Positions 1 to 5,679 of a DNA stretch of 15,387 nt are shown here, piece after piece. Origin of the DNA: CBDUWP01 sp965370955 (GTDB taxonomy: Bacteria; Planctomycetota; Phycisphaerae; Sedimentisphaerales; Anaerobacaceae); NCBI GenBank assembly GCA_965370955.1, contig CBDUWP010000035.1:1-15387 (forward strand), given 5' to 3'. Position numbers and translations under genes: made by a program. A model generated the notes under the pieces. The model saw only the letters and a program-made list of their open reading frames with translations. It was not told the origin of the DNA and did not search any database. Each line of letters starts with the position of its first letter. Position 1 is the stretch's first letter.

Positions 1-425
1 ACTGTATCACAACTGTTTCTCCTTGGTTTAAAGTTGTTTAATTGTTTTTGCAAATTGTTGCTCATTTCATCAGAAAATTCTGGCTCTGTCACTACGGCTG
101 TTGTCGATAGCTTGACTTTTTGCCGATCAATTATTTTCTGATACCGTTTCTGTTTTCGAAGATGATCGTAAAAAATGTTCGTCGCAACCTTAAATATCCA
201 ATTGTCAAAAGAGCCGCTTTTATATTTATCTATGTGACGGACAAGCTTGACGAACAACTCGCCGAGCAAATCATCGCTGGTTGTTGTATTGCCGGTTAGC
301 CGGTAGAAAAAACCATAACATCTTTTTGAATATAATTTTAAAAGCTTATCAAAAAATTCAGGATTCTTGCGGCCGCCAACTATTATCTTGTCAAGTTCGT
401 TTTTTATCATTATTTCGCTTGTCAT
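1..425 (-). CDS. ECF-like sigma-70 family RNA polymerase sigma factor (partial, 3' end outside window)
   Basis: Read on the minus strand from the ATG at 425, an open frame of 141 codons runs to the window edge without a stop. It shows sigma-70 region 2: an amphipathic stretch with FFYRLTGN (39-46), DDLLGELFVKL (51-61), then the region 2.3/2.4 signature DNWIFKVATNIFYDHLRKQK (74-93), as in extracytoplasmic-function sigma factors. A charged linker follows, and region 4 seems to begin near residue 124 (LQKQLNNFKPRR); its helix-turn-helix lies outside the window. Members are usually 160-200 residues, so about a quarter is missing. It should direct RNA polymerase to a subset of promoters. No anti-sigma gene is visible on this side. 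ATG at 410 is an alternative start; a weak GAG lies 9 nt before 425. Family certain, subgroup not. Confidence 0.88.
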   Translation of the reverse strand, partial: MTSEIMIKNELDKIIVGGRKNPEFFDKLLKLYSKRCYGFFYRLTGNTTTSDDLLGELFVKLVRHIDKYKSGSFDNWIFKVATNIFYDHLRKQKRYQKIIDRQKVKLSTTAVVTEPEFSDEMSNNLQKQLNNFKPRRNSCDT

Positions 426-467
426 AATGTTAATACGCTCAATTATCACTGTTTATTGCAAAAATGT

Positions 468-495
468 AAAATAATATGTAATAAAACAATGTCAA
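468..495 (-). promoter_or_regulatory. Candidate promoter of the sigma factor gene
   Basis: On the minus strand a perfect -35 TTGACA (495-490) is followed after 16 nt by TATTTT (473-468). This would give a leader of about 35 nt before the ATG at 425. The surrounding DNA is very AT-rich, so the -10 assignment is soft; TATTAT lies 3 nt closer. Confidence 0.5.
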
Positions 496-520
496 TATAT
501 AGTTAATCACCTTTTTTGTC

Positions 521-549
521 TTTACAATAAGACCTTTTTGGTATATCCT
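521..549 (+). promoter_or_regulatory. Possible promoter of the small basic protein gene
   Basis: TTTACA (521-526), a 17-nt spacer and TATCCT (544-549) resemble a housekeeping promoter (about 4-5 of 6 matches each) and would give a leader of about 35 nt. The two divergent promoters of this spacer would then sit about 25 bp apart. Weak consensus; pattern reading only. Confidence 0.3.
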
Positions 550-591
550 GACCCAACCTAAATTGTTATTGTGCTTTTACATGGAGAAAAA

Positions 592-672
592 ATGGCTAAG
601 CCCAGACGTAGACGTAAAGTCGGTAGTAAAAAAAGACGCGCAAGATGGAAAATCCGACATAAAATAGGCTAA
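592..672 (+). CDS. Very small, highly basic protein (26 aa), possible ribosome-associated peptide
   Basis: ATG at 592 is preceded by GGAG (583-586) with a 5-nt spacer, the clearest SD sequence in this part of the window. The frame gives 26 residues, 14 of them Lys or Arg, with blocks PRRRRK (4-9) and SKKRRARWK (12-20). A terminator-like hairpin starts at the stop codon, so gene, SD and terminator form a self-contained unit. Size and charge resemble tiny ribosomal proteins such as bTHX, or the bacterial AURKAIP1/COX24-type peptides (bS22/mS38); the SKK-x4-K core is loosely reminiscent of the latter. That comparison is from memory and unproven. Nucleic-acid binding is a reasonable inference. 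I do not recognise the exact family. It is too short for default gene callers and easily missed. Confidence 0.72.
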   Translation: MAKPRRRRKVGSKKRRARWKIRHKIG

Positions 673-701
673 AAAACAGTATGTCCATTCGCTGTTTTTT
701 T
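671..701 (+). terminator. Rho-independent terminator after the small basic gene
   Basis: AAAAAACAG (671-679) pairs with CTGTTTTTT (692-700) around a 12-nt loop, ending in a run of seven T. Only three pairs are GC/AT-mixed core (CAG/CTG), so it is a weak stem, but position directly at the stop codon and the T-run fit a terminator. It would separate the small gene from the ASKHA gene starting at 716. Confidence 0.6.
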
Positions 702-715
702 GAGAGTTACAGAAA

Positions 716-2296
716 ATGAAAAAATTTCATGTTACTTTTGAGCCGGCAAATAGAAATGCTGATGTGGACCAATATACCACAATACTAGAAGCTGCGGCAC
801 TGGTTAATATAACACTGAATACGGCTTGCGGAGGGCGAGGGACGTGCGGGAAATGTGCTGTCTATATCGATGGTAAAAAGACAAAAGTAAATGCCTGTCA
901 ATATCAAATAAAAAGCAACCTGTCAGTCATTATACCTCAAGAAAGTCTACTGGAAACAACAGATAAAATACTCGGCGAAAGCTGTAAAAAATCAGTCGAA
1001 ACACAAAATGTTGATGTCTATCGTCAATATGAAAAAAATGCCGCGAATGAAATCTTGGGCGCGGCTGTTGATGTCGGAACTACTACTGTAGTTGCAAAGC
1101 TTGTCAATCTGAAAAATGGACAAACTCTGGCGACCGAAGCTATACTCAATCCACAAATAAAGTTTGGCGATAATGTTATTGATCGCATTTCTGCCGCTTG
1201 TGATCCAAATGAACTTCGGCATGTAATTTTGGATTGCGTCAATGATCTGATTGCAAAATTGATCGCAAAACAAAATGTCACCGTCAATGACCTATACGAA
1301 GTTTGCGTGGTGGGAAACACCGCAATGAATCATATTTTCCTCGGATTACCAACGGAAAGTCTCGGCCAAGCTCCTTATAAACCCTTTGCTATAAAGGCTT
1401 TCGATCTTACACCGCAAAAGGCTGAAATCGTAATGAATCCAAAGGGGAATGTTCATGCTGTTGAAAATATCGCCGGATTCGTGGGCGCAGATACTGTTGC
1501 AGCGGCTCTGGCTACCAAAATGGATTCAGCGGAACAAATAAAAAATAAGAATGTCCTCTTAGTAGATATTGGTACAAATGGCGAAATCGTTTTGGCTTGC
1601 GGCGGTCAGTTATATGCGGCAAGTTGCGCGGCAGGGCCAGCGTTCGAGGGAGCCGGAATAGGCAATGGCAGTCGAGCGATAGACGGGGCGATAGAAGCAG
1701 TTGAAATTTGTGAAGGTGGTGCTGATATTAAGCTGAAAGTCATCGGAAATTCTAAGCCTAGAAGTATTTGCGGAAGCGGGTTAATAGATGCGATAGCTGT
1801 CATGAAAAAAATCGGGGCGATAGGTGCTAATGGTCGATTTGTGGATGAATCAGGTCTAGTTGGAATGCCGGAAAAAATGGCGAAAAGAGTTGTGAATTAT
1901 GGGGGGCAGCCAGTCTTTATTTTGGCTGATAAAGTGGTGATAACACAGAAGGATGTTAGGGCTGTGCAACTGGCGAAAGCAGCAATAAAGGCGGCGATAA
2001 ATATGATGCTGGACGAGAGGGGAATTAAAGAAAATCAGCTGGATAAAGTTTTGCTGGCTGGCGGATTCGGAAATTATATCAAAAAGAGCAATGCAATCGC
2101 AATTAAAATGCTGCCAGATATCGAATGTGACAAAATTGAATTTGTCGCAAATGCAGCACTGGCAGGAGGTTGCGAAACGCTAGTTAGCACCGAAGCTCGT
2201 TTGAGAGCAAAGGAAATGGCGAGCCGAATAGACTATATTGAAATCGCTATGAAGCCGAAGTTTATCGATTTTTATACCGATGCGATGATGTTTTAA
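716..2296 (+). CDS. [2Fe-2S] ferredoxin-ASKHA domain protein (RamA/RACo-like corrinoid-protein reductive activator)
   Basis: The 526-residue protein begins with a plant-type ferredoxin domain (1-80) whose cluster ligands are visible as C38-x5-C44-x2-C47-x13-C61. A linker leads to an ASKHA (actin/Hsp70-like) ATPase part: phosphate-1 loop AAVDVGTTTVVAKL (116-129), VGNTAMNH (199-206), phosphate-2 loop LLVDIGTNGEIVLA (281-294), the family signature CAAGPAFEGAGI (304-315) and a late adenosine loop LLAGGFGNYI. This is the DUF4445/RamA/RACo architecture, which uses ATP and a low-potential electron to reduce Co(II)-corrinoid proteins to active Co(I). A convergent URO-D-family gene lies downstream, a family that includes corrinoid methyltransferases, but no corrinoid-binding protein is in the window. 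The start follows a weak GAGAG (702-706). Family is secure; the substrate protein is unknown. Confidence 0.9.
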   Translation: MKKFHVTFEPANRNADVDQYTTILEAAALVNITLNTACGGRGTCGKCAVYIDGKKTKVNACQYQIKSNLSVIIPQESLLETTDKILGESCKKSVETQNVDVYRQYEKNAANEILGAAVDVGTTTVVAKLVNLKNGQTLATEAILNPQIKFGDNVIDRISAACDPNELRHVILDCVNDLIAKLIAKQNVTVNDLYEVCVVGNTAMNHIFLGLPTESLGQAPYKPFAIKAFDLTPQKAEIVMNPKGNVHAVENIAGFVGADTVAAALATKMDSAEQIKNKNVLLVDIGTNGEIVLACGGQLYAASCAAGPAFEGAGIGNGSRAIDGAIEAVEICEGGADIKLKVIGNSKPRSICGSGLIDAIAVMKKIGAIGANGRFVDESGLVGMPEKMAKRVVNYGGQPVFILADKVVITQKDVRAVQLAKAAIKAAINMMLDERGIKENQLDKVLLAGGFGNYIKKSNAIAIKMLPDIECDKIEFVANAALAGGCETLVSTEARLRAKEMASRIDYIEIAMKPKFIDFYTDAMMF

Positions 2297-2480
2297 ATCG
2301 TTTATTGATGTGTTAGGCAGGCATTTCGTCTGGTTGAAATTATGAATAAATACGCAAAAGAAATGATCGGAAGTTGATGCCATTTACAGCTAAAAAAGCT
2401 GTTGTTGTGCTGCATATTTGTTGTGAAAACATTTGAAATGGGCAATGATTTTGCGATTAAATACGCAAAGTAGGCGTTTT

Positions 2481-2571
2481 TGGGGGTCCAAAAATGACCA
2501 TAAATCACCATAACTTTCCATTTCTTTCCAAAAGTTACCCAAAAATTGCAATTTCTTTCCATTTTTTACCC
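2481..2571. repeat. Degenerate 10-bp-phased CCA/A-T tract array
   Basis: CCA occurs at 2488, 2498, 2508, 2518 and 2528, exactly 10 bp apart. The phase continues as CCC (2538), GCA (2548), TCC (2558) and ACC (2568). Between them lie A- or T-rich stretches. On the minus strand the unit reads like WTGG followed by six mostly A/T bases. The period matches one helical turn, so intrinsic bending is possible. It is too degenerate to be a recent tandem duplication. Confidence 0.65.
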
Positions 2572-2676
2572 CTTTTTTTTAGGCCTATTGTCTAAATCTT
2601 ATGAAAATAATGAAAATGGTGCAAAATCGGAATTTTGGCCGTAAAACTTAGCTATTTCGCCTATTTTGTCGCGGTG

Positions 2677-2905
2677 ACGGGCGGGTAAGTGGGGCGACGA
2701 CGGACGGGGCGAAAAAATAGTGGGACAATCGGCGAGGGGAGAAGCGGGGGAAAATATGCGAGCGGGACGGGCGGAAAAAAAGTGGGATGACCGATGCGGG
2801 TGAGCGATGGTGAAATTGGCTGGCGCGGAGGGAAAAAATGCAAGGCGGGCGGGGTCCGAAGCGGGGGAAATGTGGGCGGCAAAGTGCTGGCTGGGGCAGG
2901 CACCG
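2677..2905 (+). repeat. G-rich, quadruplex-prone purine tract
   Basis: The plus strand carries many runs of three to five G: GGG 2679-2681, GGG 2683-2685, GGGG 2691-2694, GGGG 2706-2709, and more up to about 2900, separated by A-rich or GCG spacers. The first four runs could fold a G-quadruplex with loops of 1, 5 and 11 nt. Cytosine is scarce on this strand. It lies downstream of both convergent genes. Confidence 0.5.
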
Positions 2906-2939
2906 ATTGGAATTTGAGGTTGGATCGGTTTTTTGATGA

Positions 2940-3019
2940 GAGATTGCCCTCCTTCGCTATTCTGTTTCGCTAAAGCTTCGCAGAATTTAGCTATGGAGGA
3001 CAGGCCGTTCGCAATGACA
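2940..3019 (-). repeat. CATTGC/GCAATC palindromic intergenic element
   Basis: The ends ATTGC (2943-2947) and GCAAT (3011-3015) are complementary. Inside, CCTCC (2948-2952) pairs with GGAGG (2995-2999) and TTCTG (2960-2964) with CAGAA (2981-2985). Read on the minus strand it is TGTCATTGCGA...GGCAATCTC, the same outline as the widespread bacterial intergenic repeat of that form (recalled from general knowledge). Fold and sequence suggest a dispersed repeat rather than a gene. Confidence 0.6.
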
Positions 3020-3093
3020 AATTTAAAATGATTCTGCTTGCTGAGCAATGACAGACTTAAAATAGTTTCGTTTGCTGAGCAATGACAAGTTTT
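3011..3093. repeat. 34-bp tandem repeat, two full units and the start of a third
   Basis: Units at 3011-3044 and 3045-3078 each begin GCAATGACA and end TTTGCTGA or CTTGCTGA; a third GCAATGACA begins at 3079. They match at 27 of 34 positions, and all seven differences are transitions. The first unit shares its left end with the palindromic element, so the repeats probably grew from that end. Confidence 0.75.
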
Positions 3094-3100
3094 TAATTAG

Positions 3101-3145
3101 GGCGCGGAGGGTGACATTGGCTATCGGGAAAAAGGCTTGGCGAAA
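3101..3145 (+). repeat. Dispersed repeat, copy A
   Basis: GGTGACATTGG (3110-3120), then AAAAAG and TTGGCGAAA (3137-3145), match in order and with nearly equal spacing the segment 8358-8402 upstream of lgt. A partial third likeness, GATGGTGAAATTGGCTG, lies near 2806-2822. No function is evident. Confidence 0.5.
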
Positions 3146-3156
3146 AAGAAAAAAAA

Positions 3157-4215
3157 CTAAAGAATAGAATGTCGCTCCATTGAATCCATCACTGCCTTAA
3201 TGTTAGCCAATGGGACGCCAAGACCCAACTCATAAGATAATAACAAACCGCCTGAAGAATCGCCGAGCAAACTAACCTCGTGATCTATCAATGCGTTAAT
3301 AGTATCAGCTGTGCCGGAAATCGTAGTGTGAAGACGATCAATGTCCAAATCTATGCAAATATGACCCTTAATGTTGGCACAAATCCAATCAAGAGAGCCA
3401 TTGGAGCTGTCCTGAATGTTCAAAATGTGAAAATGCAAATCTAATAAATCAGGCAATAAATGGCGAATGTCTCCGTCTGTGTGAATGTGAGAAACAAGAC
3501 CACGATCGAAAGATAAATCTAACAATCTCTCATAAGACGGCTTAATGTAACGGCGAAAATGAATGGGAGAAATCATAGGGCCAAACTGCATACCCAAATC
3601 GTCAGGATACAAAATAACCTCAGCGCCAGAAGAAATAGAACGCTCAACAAAAGATAAATTGAACGTCTCAATCATATCTATCAAACTTAATAAACGAGGG
3701 TCGCTATCGGTCATGTCAAATATCAAATTCTCATAGCCACGAAGCTCATACAATTTCATGAAAGTGTGGCCGTGAGGCAAACCGCCAAAAATTAAATCGC
3801 CATGTTCTTTTTTGATCGCATTGATCTCGCTAATCTGTGACCAATCAATCGACTCTAAGCCATTGGTCGTTGAGGGATCGGGGGCGCGATAATCGGCAAA
3901 ATTAGACCAATCAGAAAGAGGATGGCCGACAACTACGCCAACTAAACCATTATCTGTCGTTTGCCAAGCGCAACCCCAGCTATCAACAAAAGGAGAACCG
4001 GCAATTTCATTAGGCTTATACTCCGGAACAAAAGAGGATGGCGGACGATGAAAATCCGGAAACAAAAGAGGATGGGACTCCATCAAATCGAAAAGCTGAT
4101 CGTGATCGTAATGATGCCAACAGGCTCTACTAATCGAAAACCGTAACGGAATGGAATCTGGATGGTCAAAATGAACGGCTTTGAGATAGTTGGTGCGAAA
4201 ATCATTACCAGTCAT
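3157..4215 (-). CDS. Uroporphyrinogen decarboxylase (URO-D) superfamily protein, probable methyltransferase-like paralogue
   Basis: The 352-residue product has the TIM-barrel URO-D pattern: N-terminal NYLKAVHFDHPDSIPLRF (9-26), LPHGHTFMKLYELRGYENL (146-164), ILYPDDLGMQFGPMISP (201-217), YIKPSYERLLDL (223-234) and the strand motif HIHTDG (243-248) followed by LNIQDS. Divergent family members are corrinoid- or CoM-dependent methyltransferases rather than haem-pathway decarboxylases. Where MtaA/MtbA enzymes have a zinc-binding His-x-Cys, this protein has H245-T-D-G, so the Cys ligand is absent there. True HemE is unlikely given length and divergence; the substrate is unknown. It converges on the RamA-like gene across the repeat spacer, a weak hint of shared corrinoid chemistry. 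The ATG at 4215 lacks a clear SD. Confidence 0.82.
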   Translation of the reverse strand: MTGNDFRTNYLKAVHFDHPDSIPLRFSISRACWHHYDHDQLFDLMESHPLLFPDFHRPPSSFVPEYKPNEIAGSPFVDSWGCAWQTTDNGLVGVVVGHPLSDWSNFADYRAPDPSTTNGLESIDWSQISEINAIKKEHGDLIFGGLPHGHTFMKLYELRGYENLIFDMTDSDPRLLSLIDMIETFNLSFVERSISSGAEVILYPDDLGMQFGPMISPIHFRRYIKPSYERLLDLSFDRGLVSHIHTDGDIRHLLPDLLDLHFHILNIQDSSNGSLDWICANIKGHICIDLDIDRLHTTISGTADTINALIDHEVSLLGDSSGGLLLSYELGLGVPLANIKAVMDSMERHSIL

Positions 4216-4276
4216 GTTACTGAAATACCCTATGAAAAAAAAATATAAAAAAATGGCTAAATGAATAGGCCACCGA

Positions 4277-4309
4277 AATTCTAATTCTAATTCTAATTCT
4301 AATTCTAAT
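4277..4309. repeat. AATTCT hexamer microsatellite (5.5 copies)
   Basis: Five exact AATTCT units (4277-4306) and a further AAT form a perfect 33-bp tandem array in the divergent promoter region between the URO-D-family gene and dapL. It lies 62-94 bp upstream of the URO-D ATG and about 67 bp before the dapL -35 box. Confidence 0.95.
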
Positions 4310-4375
4310 AGAAGTGGATTAAAAGAGTTAAAAAATATTTTTTCAGACTTTATCTCAGCACTATCGCCGATACTA

Positions 4376-4404
4376 TTGACGTTATGAACCCAATCGAATA
4401 TAAT
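4376..4404 (+). promoter_or_regulatory. Near-consensus sigma-70 promoter of the dapL-folK-panC-panD operon
   Basis: TTGACG (4376-4381), a 17-nt spacer and a perfect TATAAT (4399-4404) give 11 of 12 consensus matches. The predicted start near 4411 leaves a leader of about 34 nt to the dapL ATG, too short for a riboswitch, suggesting constitutive expression. Confidence 0.8.
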
Positions 4405-4444
4405 TTGTCAAAATAAAGTGAAAATACTAAATAAAAGGGCTCAA

Positions 4445-5674
4445 ATGGCGAATATAAACGAAAATTATCTCAAGCTAAAAGCGGGATATCTGTTTCCGGA
4501 AATCGGGCGAAGATTACGCAAATTCAAAGCAGAAAATCCAGAAGCAAACATCATAAGCATGGGAATCGGCGATGTCACAATGCCGCTGGCGCCGGCAGTC
4601 GTAAAAGCGATGGCAAAAGCTGTCACTGAAATGGGACAAGCTGATACGTTTAGAGGTTATGACGATGGAGGAACGGGATACGAATTCCTACGAAAAGCTA
4701 TCGCACTAAATGATTATGCCCAAAGAGGAGTACCTATCGAAATCGACGAAATCTTCGTGAGCGATGGAGCTAAATGCGATGTCGGAAATATGCAGGAAAT
4801 CTTTGCTGTCGATAATGTCGTGGCTGTGACAGATCCGGTCTATCCAGTATATGTCGATACCAATGTTATGGCGGGAAGAACAGGCGATGCAATCGAAGGC
4901 GGAAGGTATGGAGGCGTTGTCTATCTGCCGTGCAATGTCGAAAACCAATTCGTGCCGGAAATACCAACCGAAAAAATAGACCTCATATATCTGTGCTATC
5001 CAAATAATCCGACAGGAGCTGTGGCGACAAAAGCTCAACTCAAAAAATGGGTCGACTATGCAAAACAAAACAAGGCTATAATCCTGTTCGATGCAGCTTA
5101 TGAGGCTTTCATACAAAATGATGAAATACCACACTCAATATACGAAATCGAGGGAGCAAAAGAAGTAGCTATCGAATTTAGAAGCTACTCGAAAACGGCT
5201 GGGTTCACCGGCGTTAGATGCGCGTTCTCTATCGTGCCAAAAGAGCTGATGGCATATACGAAAAATGGCGAACCTGTCGAAGTCAATAAAATATGGGCGA
5301 GAAGACACTGCACAAAATTTAACGGAGTGTCATATGTCACGCAAGCGGCAGCGGCGGCTGTATACAGCGATGAAGGAAAAGAACAAATCAAGGAAACCAT
5401 AAACGTCTATATGGATAATGCGGCTGTTATGAAAAAATCGCTGACGGCGATGGGCTATGTCGTACACGGTGGAGAAAACGCGCCGTATCTGTGGATGCAA
5501 ACGCCGGAAAATGTTGGATCGTGGGAGTTCTTCGATAAGCTGCTAAAAGGTGTATATGTGGTCGGAACACCCGGTGCAGGATTCGGGGCAGCTGGCGAAG
5601 GATTCTTCAGGCTGACGGCGTTCGCCAGTAAAGAAAATACCGAAATTGCTATGCAAAGAATTGCTAAACTATAA
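4445..5674 (+). CDS. dapL: LL-diaminopimelate aminotransferase
   Basis: DapL converts tetrahydrodipicolinate directly to LL-diaminopimelate using glutamate and PLP, a one-step bypass of the succinylase or acetylase routes to lysine and peptidoglycan. From the ATG at 4445 the product is 409 residues, the usual length, and begins MANINENYLKLKAGYLFPEI as family members do. Visible features: FRGYDDGGTGYEFLRKAI (69-86), YPNNPTG (185-191), DAAYEAFI (216-223), the PLP lysine in SYSKTAGFTG (K250), and the C-terminal EGFFRLTAFA arginine region. A frame extends up to a GTG at 4418, but AAGGG (4435-4439) is well placed for 4445 and homology starts there. First gene of a tight operon. Confidence 0.97.
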   Translation: MANINENYLKLKAGYLFPEIGRRLRKFKAENPEANIISMGIGDVTMPLAPAVVKAMAKAVTEMGQADTFRGYDDGGTGYEFLRKAIALNDYAQRGVPIEIDEIFVSDGAKCDVGNMQEIFAVDNVVAVTDPVYPVYVDTNVMAGRTGDAIEGGRYGGVVYLPCNVENQFVPEIPTEKIDLIYLCYPNNPTGAVATKAQLKKWVDYAKQNKAIILFDAAYEAFIQNDEIPHSIYEIEGAKEVAIEFRSYSKTAGFTGVRCAFSIVPKELMAYTKNGEPVEVNKIWARRHCTKFNGVSYVTQAAAAAVYSDEGKEQIKETINVYMDNAAVMKKSLTAMGYVVHGGENAPYLWMQTPENVGSWEFFDKLLKGVYVVGTPGAGFGAAGEGFFRLTAFASKENTEIAMQRIAKL

Positions 5675-5679
5675 AAAAA

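Larger units (their letters stand above)
2297..3156. other. Gene-free, repeat-rich spacer between convergent genes
   Basis: This 860-bp stretch has no convincing gene. In order it holds: a hairpin ACAGCT/AGCTGT (2386-2402, no T-run); an 11-bp direct repeat AAATACGCAAA (2348 and 2459); a phased decamer array; a G-rich tract; a palindromic CATTGC-type element; two 34-bp tandem repeats; and a dispersed repeat just before the stop of the minus-strand gene. Composition swings from AT-rich (2297-2640) to strongly G-rich on the plus strand (2670-2905), unlike the flanking genes. The open frames that cross it on the minus strand are low complexity and follow the repeats. Confidence 0.75.

Noticed and set aside
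2302..2562. An 86-codon minus-strand frame with Trp/Lys-rich repeats
   Set aside because: Its N-terminal half is the translation of the 10-bp phased array; the array period is not a multiple of three, and the remainder shows no recognisable domain.
2599..3048. A 149-codon minus-strand frame rich in Pro, Ala, Ser and His
   Set aside because: It translates the G-rich tract and the palindromic repeat; the N-terminal IAKFCEALAKQNSEGGQSLIKK part is the familiar spurious translation of CATTGC-type repeats. No SD or domain supports it.
3011..3093. Regular 34-bp units considered as a CRISPR array
   Set aside because: The units are directly adjacent and diverged, with no unique spacers between conserved repeats and no cas genes nearby.
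4418..4444. Upstream GTG start for dapL
   Set aside because: The nine extra residues match no DapL N-terminus, and the SD-like AAGGG fits the ATG at 4445.
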